Assembly: GCA_937874185.1 (NCBI GenBank)
Contig: CALNAK010000022.1
Coordinates: 445,572-509,571 of the forward strand
Direction of reading: 5' to 3'
Length of the DNA: 64,000 nt
From: an uncultured Lactobacillus sp.
GTDB taxonomy: Bacteria > Bacillota > Bacilli > Lactobacillales > Lactobacillaceae
In this document: positions 9,064 to 16,738 of the stretch, piece by piece
Layout: the number at the start of each line of letters is the position of its first letter
Position numbering within the stretch: the stretch's first letter is position 1
Notes under the pieces: generated by a model
The model's database searches: none
Told to the model about the DNA's origin: nothing
The model's input: the letters and a program-made list of their open reading frames with translations, nothing else
Position numbers and translations under genes: made by a program

Positions 9064-9690
9064 TTAACGCATGCTGAAGATTAGAACAATCATATTCATC
9101 AAGATATGACTACCAGCACTGACATAGATATTCTTCGATTTGTAGTAAACAAATGAGAACCAAAGTCCCATGAAGACATAAACCATGAAGCGTGTATCTT
9201 GATGCATAAAGGCAAACAAGAAAGATGCAATAATGGCCGCAATGTAGATATTTGTTGGCTTGATCAAGTTAGCGAAGAACAAACGTCTGAAGATGATTTC
9301 TTCCATAATTGGAGCACAGATCAAAACGTATAAGAAATAGTAAGGATAGGCTTTGACAATCAATAGTAACTGTAAAGTGTTCTGAGAACTAGTGCTGGCG
9401 TGGAAAACTAATTGATCCAAATAGCCAATACCAAGCTGAACAACGATAGCACCAATTGTTCCCAAGATTATCCATTGCAAGTCGTGATTCAAAGTTGTTT
9501 TTTCTTCGAATTCATTGGGACCACTTAGTTTAACGAGATAAATCATTATTCCTGTAGCTAGTAATGCCCCAATGGTTAAAATGACGAAGTAGGCGGTCCC
9601 GGTAATAGAAAAAGCCGAAAGGCCAGTACCTAATGCCATTAAAAGGATATAGGTAAGTAAAGTGAAAAATTGATTTTTTGGAAAAGACAT
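9064..9690 (-). CDS. CPBP family intramembrane glutamic endopeptidase
   Basis: A 208-aa membrane protein with the Abi/CAAX-protease signature: EEIIFRR (E130, E131, R135), FAFMHQ (H163) and GSHILMNM (H195, N199), the predicted catalytic and metal-like residues of the CPBP family. At least six hydrophobic segments are visible. Members process prenylated proteins in eukaryotes; in lactic acid bacteria several are bacteriocin-immunity proteins, while the one beside groES (YdiL in Bacillus) is conserved by position and has no firm function. Its location directly upstream of, and divergent from, groES matches that conserved case. Confidence 0.88.
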   Translation of the reverse strand: MSFPKNQFFTLLTYILLMALGTGLSAFSITGTAYFVILTIGALLATGIMIYLVKLSGPNEFEEKTTLNHDLQWIILGTIGAIVVQLGIGYLDQLVFHASTSSQNTLQLLLIVKAYPYYFLYVLICAPIMEEIIFRRLFFANLIKPTNIYIAAIIASFLFAFMHQDTRFMVYVFMGLWFSFVYYKSKNIYVSAGSHILMNMIVLIFSMR

Positions 9691-9722
9691 GATTGCTCCT
9701 TTAGTTTTTTAGAGGTAAATAC

Positions 9723-9750
9723 TTGCATGTTGACGTTAAAATGTTAATAT
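9723..9750 (+). promoter_or_regulatory. Probable groES-groEL promoter
   Basis: TTGCAT, 16-bp spacer, TAATAT, placed just before the CIRCE operator. An overlapping TTGACG at 9730 could serve as an alternative -35 but has no well-spaced -10. Confidence 0.45.
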
Positions 9751-9761
9751 AAAACTTGTGA

Positions 9762-9788
9762 TTAGCACAAGAGAAGATTGAGTGCTAA
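9762..9788 (+). promoter_or_regulatory. CIRCE operator (HrcA binding site)
   Basis: TTAGCACAA, 9-bp spacer, GAGTGCTAA. The right arm is a perfect CIRCE half; the left arm ends in AA where the consensus has TC, so the outer seven bases still pair. It lies 44 bp upstream of groES, and HrcA repression of the operon is expected. Confidence 0.92.
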
Positions 9789-9832
9789 ATGATAAAAATT
9801 AAACTTAAAAATATTAATCGGAGGGATTCAAA

Positions 9833-10117
9833 TTGTTAAAACCACTTGGAGATAGAGTAATTGTAACAGTCGATGAAGAAGAAGAAAAGACAGTCGGTGG
9901 CATTGTTCTAGCCAACAACGCTAAGGAAAAACCACAAACTGCTGAAGTTGTTGCCGTAGGTGACGGTCTAGTTGCTGACGATGGTAAGAAATTACCTATG
10001 AGTGTTAAAAAGGGCGACAAAGTTCTTTTTGATAAATACTCAGGTTCAAAGGTTAAGTATGAAGATGCTGAATATTTGATCCTTCATGAAAAAGATATCA
10101 TGGCAATTGTTGAATAA
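9833..10117 (+). CDS. groES: Co-chaperonin GroES
   Basis: A 94-aa co-chaperonin that caps the GroEL cavity as a heptamer. MLKPLGDRVIV at the N-terminus, the mobile-loop region (EEEEKTVGGIVLANNAKEKP) and the C-terminal YLILHEKDIMAIVE are typical. The start is TTG 9833 with GGAGGG 8 bases upstream. It is the first gene of a heat-shock operon under the CIRCE element, 50 bp ahead of groEL. Confidence 0.98.
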   Translation: MLKPLGDRVIVTVDEEEEKTVGGIVLANNAKEKPQTAEVVAVGDGLVADDGKKLPMSVKKGDKVLFDKYSGSKVKYEDAEYLILHEKDIMAIVE

Positions 10118-10167
10118 CATTAAAAATTAATCAATTATAAATATTAATTACGGAGTGTGAAAATTAG

Positions 10168-11802
10168 ATGGCTAAAGAAATTAAATTTTCAGAAGATGCA
10201 CGTGCAAAAATGCTTGCTGGTGTTAACAAACTAGCTGATACAGTTAAGACAACAATCGGACCTAAGGGTAGAAACGTTGTTCTTGAAAAGAGTTATGGTT
10301 CACCTGAAATCACAAATGATGGTGTTACTATCGCTAAGAGTATTGACTTGGAAGACCACTTTGAAAACATGGGTGCTAAGCTCGTTTCCGAAGTAGCTTC
10401 AAAGACAAATGACATTGCTGGTGATGGTACTACTACAGCTACTGTTTTGGCTCAAGCAATCGTTAAGGAAGGTATGAAGAACGTTACAGCCGGTGCTAAC
10501 CCTGTTGGTATCAGATCTGGTATCGAAGAAGCTACTAAGACTGCTGTTGATGAACTTCACGCTATTTCACACAAGGTTTCTGGTAAGAAAGATATCGCTC
10601 AAGTAGCTTCAGTTTCATCTGCAAGTGAAGAAGTAGGTGACTTGATTGCTGATGCAATGGAAAAAGTTGGTAACGATGGTGTTATCACAATTGAAGAATC
10701 AAAGGGTATCGATACAACTTTAGACGTTGTTGAAGGTATGCAATTTGACCGTGGATATATTTCACAATACATGGTTACTGATAACGATAAGATGGAAGCC
10801 GACCTTGATAATCCATACATCTTGATCACTGATAAGAAGATTTCAAACATCCAAGATGTTCTTCCATTACTACAAAAGATTGTTCAACAAGGTAAGTCAT
10901 TATTGATCATCGCTGATGATATTGATGGTGAAGCATTACCAACACTTGTCTTGAACAAGATTCGTGGTACATTCAACGTTGTTGCTGTTAAGGCACCTGG
11001 CTTTGGTGACCGTCGTAAGGCTCAACTAGAAGATATCGCTACATTAACTGGTGGTACTGTTATCACATCTGACCTTGGACTTGAACTAAAAGATACAACT
11101 ATGGATCAATTAGGCCAAGCTGGTAAGGTTACAGTTACAAAGGACAACACAACAATCGTTGAAGGCTCTGGAGACAAAGACAAGATTGCAGAACGTGTTG
11201 ATCTAATCAAGAAGCAAATTGCTGAAACAACTTCTGACTTTGACAAAGATAAGTTACAAGAACGTTTGGCTAAACTTGCTGGTGGTGTTGCCGTTGTTAA
11301 AGTCGGTGCCGCTACTGAAACAGAATTGAAAGAACGTAAGTACAGAATTGAAGATGCTCTAAACGCCACACGTGCCGCTGTTGAAGAAGGTTACGTTGCT
11401 GGTGGTGGTACAGCTTTGATGAACGTCTTAGGTAAAGTTACTGCTCTTAAAGAAGATGGCGACAGACAAACAGGTATCAACATTGTAGCCCGTGCTCTTG
11501 AAGAACCACTACGTCAAATCGCTGAAAATGCTGGATTTGAAGGTTCAGTTATCGTTGAACACATCAAGCAACAAGAAAACGAAGTTGGATTCAACGCTGC
11601 AACAAACAAGTGGGAAAACATGGTTAAGGCCGGAATCATCGACCCAACTAAAGTTACACGTTCAGCACTACAAAATGCTGCCAGTGTTGCTGCATTGTTG
11701 TTAACAACAGAAGCAGTTGTTGCTGACAAACCAGATGAAAATGCACCTGCTGCTCCAGCTGGTGGTAATCCCGCTGCCGGTGGAATGGGCGGAATGATGT
11801 AG
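10168..11802 (+). CDS. groEL: Chaperonin GroEL
   Basis: A 544-aa Hsp60 chaperonin subunit of the double heptameric ring. The ATP-site stretches TTIGPKGRNVVLE (near residue 28) and DGTTTATVLA (near 87) are visible, and the protein ends in the flexible Gly/Met tail GGNPAAGGMGGMM. Length is normal. It is co-transcribed with groES. The final codon ATG is followed by TAG, which is the start of repeat A4, so the heat-shock mRNA carries the repeat as its 3' untranslated region up to the terminator at 11971-12008. Confidence 0.99.
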   Translation: MAKEIKFSEDARAKMLAGVNKLADTVKTTIGPKGRNVVLEKSYGSPEITNDGVTIAKSIDLEDHFENMGAKLVSEVASKTNDIAGDGTTTATVLAQAIVKEGMKNVTAGANPVGIRSGIEEATKTAVDELHAISHKVSGKKDIAQVASVSSASEEVGDLIADAMEKVGNDGVITIEESKGIDTTLDVVEGMQFDRGYISQYMVTDNDKMEADLDNPYILITDKKISNIQDVLPLLQKIVQQGKSLLIIADDIDGEALPTLVLNKIRGTFNVVAVKAPGFGDRRKAQLEDIATLTGGTVITSDLGLELKDTTMDQLGQAGKVTVTKDNTTIVEGSGDKDKIAERVDLIKKQIAETTSDFDKDKLQERLAKLAGGVAVVKVGAATETELKERKYRIEDALNATRAAVEEGYVAGGGTALMNVLGKVTALKEDGDRQTGINIVARALEEPLRQIAENAGFEGSVIVEHIKQQENEVGFNAATNKWENMVKAGIIDPTKVTRSALQNAASVAALLLTTEAVVADKPDENAPAAPAGGNPAAGGMGGMM

Positions 11803-11924
11803 AGAGCGTGTAGTGGGGCGGTCAGCTCCTGAGCATTTGCAGGGATTCACGAGTTGTCTGCGTAGCAGACAGCTTGGGAATTCAGGCAAAGCACAGGGAG
11901 TTGCCCCACGCAACGCGTTTCCGC
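11800..11924 (+). repeat. Family A hairpin element, copy A4
   Basis: It begins with the groEL stop TAG. Basal stem GTGGGGC / GCCCCAC, then AGCTC / GAGTT, conserved GC-A-TTTGC / GCAAAGC, apical GTCTGC / GCAGAC. The most divergent apical stem in the family, still complementary. Confidence 0.88.
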
Positions 11925-11970
11925 TACAAAGTAGCGGAAAACACAATGCATATTTAAGTTAATAAATTCC

Positions 11971-12008
11971 AAAAGCGTTAGTAGAATAAAATCTACCAAC
12001 GCTTTTTT
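11971..12008 (+). terminator. groESL operon terminator
   Basis: AAAAGCGTTAGTAGA / TCTACCAACGCTTTT followed by T. Confidence 0.85.
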
Positions 12009-12163
12009 AGTCCTCTTTTCGAAGAGGGACTTATAGGGTTGACCAACGGCATTCTACCAAAAAAACAATTAAAATTTCATATCCCAACCCTAAAAGTATA
12101 GAATAAAGAATATTGTCGAATACATAACGCATTTAAAAAGTAAAAAATAGAAGAGAGAGTCAA

Positions 12164-12724
12164 ATGAACAATATTGAATTTGGTCAAAAAATCAATTACA
12201 CACCAATGATAGTAAGTTTAGTTATAGGTGTAATAGTTGGCGCAATTATACAAATATTTACCCATCAACTTATGTTAGCAATTATTCTAGGAGTCACTGC
12301 ACTAGTTGTTTGTGGATTACTTTTTGCCAGAAGTATGACAGATTTTTACGGCTATTGGTCAATTGATGATGAGGGCATCAAATCCCACAATTATCAAAAT
12401 ATGAGTGTAAGATTTCAATCCGTACTTTTTCCATTTAGTGAAGATAAGGACGAGTTCAAGTTTACAGATATCAAATCAATAGAGGTAGTTGTTGGAAAAG
12501 AAATGAACGCACCAGCTAATATTTTGGGAGGTTCATTCAACGCTCCAGAAAAAATTATGTTCCATTTACCAACTCCATATTATTTGGATTTGAAGTTGAA
12601 GGACGGTCGAGAAATTTATCTGGATCTATCGGCAGATTGGGATGATACCGAAACGATTGCTTATGTCATTGCTTTGATTTGTGATAAAGCTAATATTGAA
12701 GCTGGGATTGTTAAGCAGGCTTAG
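12164..12724 (+). CDS. Unrecognised membrane protein, 186 aa
   Basis: Two adjacent hydrophobic segments (about residues 14-31 and 36-52) form a hairpin at the N-terminus and are followed by a soluble domain of about 130 residues, rich in strands and with a DIKSIEVVVGKE..LDLKLKDGREIYLDL pattern. This two-TM-plus-PH-like layout is common among small bacterial membrane proteins of unknown function; the PH-like comparison is inference. Start ATG 12164 has AGAGAGAG upstream. It is monocistronic, and nothing in the neighbourhood suggests a pathway. Confidence 0.75.
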   Translation: MNNIEFGQKINYTPMIVSLVIGVIVGAIIQIFTHQLMLAIILGVTALVVCGLLFARSMTDFYGYWSIDDEGIKSHNYQNMSVRFQSVLFPFSEDKDEFKFTDIKSIEVVVGKEMNAPANILGGSFNAPEKIMFHLPTPYYLDLKLKDGREIYLDLSADWDDTETIAYVIALICDKANIEAGIVKQA

Positions 12725-12760
12725 AATAGATATATTTGTCGTTAAAAAAATGAAAAAATA

Positions 12761-12797
12761 GAGTCTAGTAATCAAAGCTGATTGCTAGACTCTATTT
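12761..12797 (+). terminator. Hairpin downstream of the 186-aa membrane protein
   Basis: GAGTCTAGTAATCA / TGATTGCTAGACTC, 14 bp, but followed only by TATTTGCGTT, so a weak terminator. Confidence 0.55.
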
Positions 12798-12817
12798 GCG
12801 TTAATGACTTATTTATA

Positions 12818-12948
12818 TATTTTGAAACGAACTACAAGCAACAGATTCCTGTGCTTTGCCTGACTTCCCAAATCATACGCAAAGTCCGCGTATAATTCGT
12901 GAAGCCCTGCAAATGCTCAGAATCTAAACGTTGCTTTCCGTTCTCTGT
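12818..12948 (-). repeat. Family A hairpin element, copy A5 (second in tandem behind the surface protein)
   Basis: Read on the minus strand it has the GCATTTGC core (GAGCATTTGC...GGCAAAGC) and the TTATACGC / GCGTATGA apical stem. It follows A6 directly in the same orientation. Confidence 0.88.
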
Positions 12949-12949
12949 T

Positions 12950-13065
12950 ATTTTGAAATGAACTACACAAGGGTAACTCCTTCCGGTTAACTCAACAATC
13001 TCTGTCGACTGAGATTGTAGTCTTAATCCTCGGAGCTGGGCCCCCTTGTTACGTTCTCTGTTCTA
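12950..13065 (-). repeat. Family A hairpin element, copy A6 (alternative core), at the surface-protein stop
   Basis: Read on the minus strand it begins with the gene's TAG (TAGAACAGAGAACG), then basal stem AACAAGGG / CCCTTGT, AGCTCC / GGAGTT. Instead of GCATTTGC the core is GG-A-TTAAGAC against GAGTTAACC, again with one bulged A. The apical stem is CAATCTC / GAGATTG. Confidence 0.85.
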
Positions 13066-15633
13066 TTGTTGAGGGGTATCTTCAATCGACCAAGTTATCT
13101 TACCTTGATACTGGCCGGCTTCGGTTCCAGAGGGAACTCGTAATTTCCACTTATCTAAACCGATATATTCAGATATATCGAAATTGTCATAAGAACCGTC
13201 AAATCCATCACTCTTAATTGGCAGTGATTCAGCTGAGATTGAATGCCAATCATTAGTTTTATCACTCTGACGTTGATAGAAGAATAATGACTCACCGTTA
13301 TCTTGAATCAATTTATTAGTTCCATTAGTAATTGCATCGGCGGCATCATCGTTGTTATATCTAACTTTAACTTGGAATGGGGTATCGCTAGAATGATCGA
13401 TAATCAGTTTTCCATCGGTTCTGATATTGGAAAGGATTCTATCAGAGCCATTTGTATTTATAGTTCCAAAATCAATTCTTTGCGGTACTTCCACAAATGA
13501 AGTTGTTGGCCGTGTTTCGGCAATATTTAATTCTGCAGCATCGGACTTCAAGTCCAGATAATTTACGCCACTAGTAGTTGAAACATTAGTTAAATCAGCA
13601 ATATTAGAAACAGTCTTTGCTTCAATACCAACAACGGTAGCCTTGAAAGAAATCGTAACGAGTGAATTATTAGGAACAGAACTCAACTTGAAGTTTAAAC
13701 TATTTTGTTTGGCACCATTCATTGTGATACTATCTGGATCTAATTTTAATTCTGGAGGTAAGGTATCGGAAAAATCGGCACTCTTTAGTGCATCGGTACC
13801 TTTGGTTATAAATCCTATTTTGTATTCGATTGTATCGCCTTTTTCACCATTGGCAGAATCGGCAAAATCACCAGTAGGATTTTTTGTAAAGTTCTTAACT
13901 TGTTTAGTGAAGTCATAGTTGAATTTTGGAATTTCAATAGGAATTTTAACTTCAGCCGGATAGGATTTAGAACCTGTGTTAACGACTGAATTGAAACCAG
14001 TAAAAGTGGCTGTATTAGTTAGTTCGTTTTTACTGTCCAAATTGAAGGGAGCCTTGTTATTAACCGTGGCGTCAAAAGTAACAATGTACCGACCTTTTTC
14101 ACCAATATTTGTTTCAGGTTTATAACCAATTTGATTATCTTGTGTCCATGTTTCGTTAAGGGAAGAATTAGCCCTCACAGTTTCTTTATCAACTTGTGAT
14201 TCTCCAGAGCCGGTTGAGGTTACCTCTATCCATTTATAATGTACTGATTTAGGATCAAGGGTTAATCCAGCGGGCATTTTATCGGACAAATAAGTGAGGT
14301 TCCAATTGGATTTAAAACCATTATTAACACCAGTTAATTTGAAATGAAGGGTATCGCCAACATGATTTAATCCGGTCGCGCTTTGATTAGAGTTGGTATA
14401 AGTTTTAGATACTGTTGGCAGTGCATAGTCGGCAACTGTGGCACCAATTGTGGAAGCGTAATGTCCAGTTTGACCTGGTTCAAGTGTAGATGGGGACCAT
14501 CTTAATGTATATGCGGAATTCTGTTTACCTTTGTTATCTACAACCGGATAAGTTTTACCTGCGCTATCAGTACCATATAATAATCTGGCACCGGCAACAC
14601 GGTTAGTGTCACCGTTACTATCAGTATCATCTACTGATTTGCCCCAGTATAAGTTAGGCTTAATTATAGTACCGCTGACAGTTGTAGAAGTGAGTAATCT
14701 GGATCCCTTTTCTGTCCATCTGTAGGGATTAGAATAGGCCTCACCCATATAATCTTTGAAACCGTCAGTTACATTATTAGTGACAAAAAGTTTAGCATCA
14801 CTGGTACTTGGATCCTTAGCACTGTACATGTAGAGGCCTTCGCCATTACCTATGGCATATAGTGGAACATCATCAACTTCAGGGGAGCCAGTAGAATCAA
14901 TCGAGGTATCTTCACCAAAATAAACCTGAAAACTGGCGTTTCTATTTGAATCTGTCGGATTGTAAACATAGAGTTCCCTTTGAACAATTGGAGCACCTGT
15001 GATAGATGGTCTTAAAACTATTTCAGCGTAAACACTTTGGTTGTTAATATAGCCCCCAATTTTATAAACGGGTTTGCCATTAATATCAGTACCAGTGAAA
15101 TAAACTTTGTATTTCATCTCAGCTAAAACGGAATATGTCGTATAGGCATAATTAGTTCCAAGCCCCGTGAACATGTCAAAGTCGATTGAAGTATCTGATG
15201 CGGCACCGGGATCACCACCAGTACCGATAAAGGAATTTTCTCCTTGATGTAGAATTCCGTAATATTTGCCGGCCTTGTTTATAAATACATTTATTTTAGA
15301 ATTTTTTATTTTTCCGGTTGAAGGAATACTATCAACTGTAATAGTTTTATCACCACCATTAGATTGGACCATGTTGGTACTATTACGGGCAGATCCAAAA
15401 GTATAGTCGAGTGAAATGTTAGTACCAATCGGAATCTTTCCAATTTTATTACTTGGTGTTAATCGTTGAGGTTCCCAATTATCAATCCCGTCGTCAACCT
15501 TTGCCAGATTTGTTTTTACGTCATCTTCGGAAACAGCCATGACGGTAAGAGTATTGCTGTTGAAGATGAAATAACAAAATAGAGCAATAAAAAATATGCT
15601 AATAACCCTAAAAATACGATTTAATTTCTTCAT
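13063..15633 (-). CDS. Large secreted surface protein with DUF11-like and WxL-like domains
   Basis: About 856 aa. A signal peptide (KKLNRIFRV, then about 18 hydrophobic residues, cleavage near VMA/VSED) is visible. The first about 370 residues are a lectin-like/beta-rich domain with many GTGG/YTFG turns; two middle units resemble DUF11 repeats (FKLTGVNNG..NLTYLSDKMPAGLTLDP; and YKIGFITKGTD..FSDTLPPELKLDP). The last about 150 residues end in GQYQGKITWSIEDTP, resembling the C-terminal strand of WxL wall-binding domains. There is no LPXTG sorting motif or C-terminal membrane anchor. Start: GGGGGA sits 7-8 bases before the second of two adjacent ATGs, so 15633 is preferred over 15636 and 15660. 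It is probably a wall-bound adhesin. It is not in a WxL operon; neighbours are unrelated. Confidence 0.82.
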   Translation of the reverse strand: MKKLNRIFRVISIFFIALFCYFIFNSNTLTVMAVSEDDVKTNLAKVDDGIDNWEPQRLTPSNKIGKIPIGTNISLDYTFGSARNSTNMVQSNGGDKTITVDSIPSTGKIKNSKINVFINKAGKYYGILHQGENSFIGTGGDPGAASDTSIDFDMFTGLGTNYAYTTYSVLAEMKYKVYFTGTDINGKPVYKIGGYINNQSVYAEIVLRPSITGAPIVQRELYVYNPTDSNRNASFQVYFGEDTSIDSTGSPEVDDVPLYAIGNGEGLYMYSAKDPSTSDAKLFVTNNVTDGFKDYMGEAYSNPYRWTEKGSRLLTSTTVSGTIIKPNLYWGKSVDDTDSNGDTNRVAGARLLYGTDSAGKTYPVVDNKGKQNSAYTLRWSPSTLEPGQTGHYASTIGATVADYALPTVSKTYTNSNQSATGLNHVGDTLHFKLTGVNNGFKSNWNLTYLSDKMPAGLTLDPKSVHYKWIEVTSTGSGESQVDKETVRANSSLNETWTQDNQIGYKPETNIGEKGRYIVTFDATVNNKAPFNLDSKNELTNTATFTGFNSVVNTGSKSYPAEVKIPIEIPKFNYDFTKQVKNFTKNPTGDFADSANGEKGDTIEYKIGFITKGTDALKSADFSDTLPPELKLDPDSITMNGAKQNSLNFKLSSVPNNSLVTISFKATVVGIEAKTVSNIADLTNVSTTSGVNYLDLKSDAAELNIAETRPTTSFVEVPQRIDFGTINTNGSDRILSNIRTDGKLIIDHSSDTPFQVKVRYNNDDAADAITNGTNKLIQDNGESLFFYQRQSDKTNDWHSISAESLPIKSDGFDGSYDNFDISEYIGLDKWKLRVPSGTEAGQYQGKITWSIEDTPQQ

Positions 15634-15910
15634 CATGACTTCCCCCAAAATAGTTGTCATTAATATTTAACTTCATTATATAATTAAATAATTATTTTAA
15701 TAGTTCAATAACTCACAAATGATTTTTTCTAGGATGAAATATAATAGACAAATTGATGATTAGTGAGGCATTGAACGAGAAAATGGCCATTTGAAAGTAT
15801 TTATATAAATTGGATAGTTGTAATAGAGATGATGATTAAATTTATATTGGTTTTATAACCACTGAAAAGTCTATAATTATTGATTAACATCAAAAGTGGG
15901 GGAAACGAAT

Positions 15911-16606
15911 ATGATAGGAACATTTTTTAACGTCTGCATGATTCTAGCCGGAAGTTTTATCGGCAGTTATTTCAAAAAAGGAATCAAAGCAGAATATAAT
16001 GAGATCCTCACGCAAGCATTGGGATTGGCAGCCATGTTGATTGGTATTAATGCCGTTGTGCAGCATATGCCTAAGAGTCATTATCCAGTTTTGTTCATTG
16101 TCAGTTTGGCAATTGGGGGATTGTTTGGACAGTGGATCAATTTGGAAAAGCGTTTTGATAATTTAGTTGGTAAATTTTCTAAACCTAATCCAGACGGTGG
16201 TAACAATTTAGCCGAAGGATTGGCAACTGCAGTGTTGTTGTACTGTATCGGTTCGTTATCAATTTTGGGACCAATTCAAGCTGCATTGAACAAAGATTAT
16301 ACATTCCTGTTTACCAATGGGATGTTGGATGGAATTACTTCAATTGTATTAGCATCAACCTTTGGAATCGGAATGGCATTAGCAGCCATTGCCGTTTTAG
16401 TTTGGCAGGGAAGTATTTATTTGATAGCCATTCTGTTGCATAATTCGATCAATACCAATATGATTACCGAATTGACCATTGTTGGTGGTATATTGATTTT
16501 CGCTTCAGGATTGGGTTTGTTGAATATTAAGAAGATTAAGGTTTTAAATTTATTGCCTTCTTTGGTGGTTCCTATTGTTGTTATTGCTGTTATGGAGTTG
16601 TTTTAG
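15911..16606 (+). CDS. DUF554 family membrane protein
   Basis: A 231-aa polytopic membrane protein of the DUF554 (YdfK-like) family, with glycine-rich hydrophobic segments (IGTFFNVCMILAGSFIGSYF at the start; SIVLASTFGIGMALAAI; LTIVGGILIFASGLGLL). Function is unknown; transport of a small solute has been suggested for relatives only by topology. Start ATG 15911 is preferred to the upstream in-frame GTG because GGGGGA lies 7 bases before it. It is a single gene, closed by a terminator. Confidence 0.88.
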   Translation: MIGTFFNVCMILAGSFIGSYFKKGIKAEYNEILTQALGLAAMLIGINAVVQHMPKSHYPVLFIVSLAIGGLFGQWINLEKRFDNLVGKFSKPNPDGGNNLAEGLATAVLLYCIGSLSILGPIQAALNKDYTFLFTNGMLDGITSIVLASTFGIGMALAAIAVLVWQGSIYLIAILLHNSINTNMITELTIVGGILIFASGLGLLNIKKIKVLNLLPSLVVPIVVIAVMELF

Positions 16607-16615
16607 ATTAGGGAG

Positions 16616-16641
16616 GATCAGACATGTGTCTGGTCTTTTTT
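16616..16641 (+). terminator. Terminator of the DUF554 gene
   Basis: GATCAGACA / TGTCTGGTC followed by TTTTT. Confidence 0.8.
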
Positions 16642-16738
16642 GGTAGGGATAATATATTTGATATATGGCCATTAGAATAATTGTAACCGCTGACATATAA
16701 TTGAGGTAGTATTTCGAAGTAGAAGGGTCGTAAGTTAT

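Noticed and set aside
11701..11946. 81-aa minus-strand frame across the groEL end
   Set aside because: It is a shadow of groEL and repeat A4; its Cys/Ser-rich composition is not protein-like.
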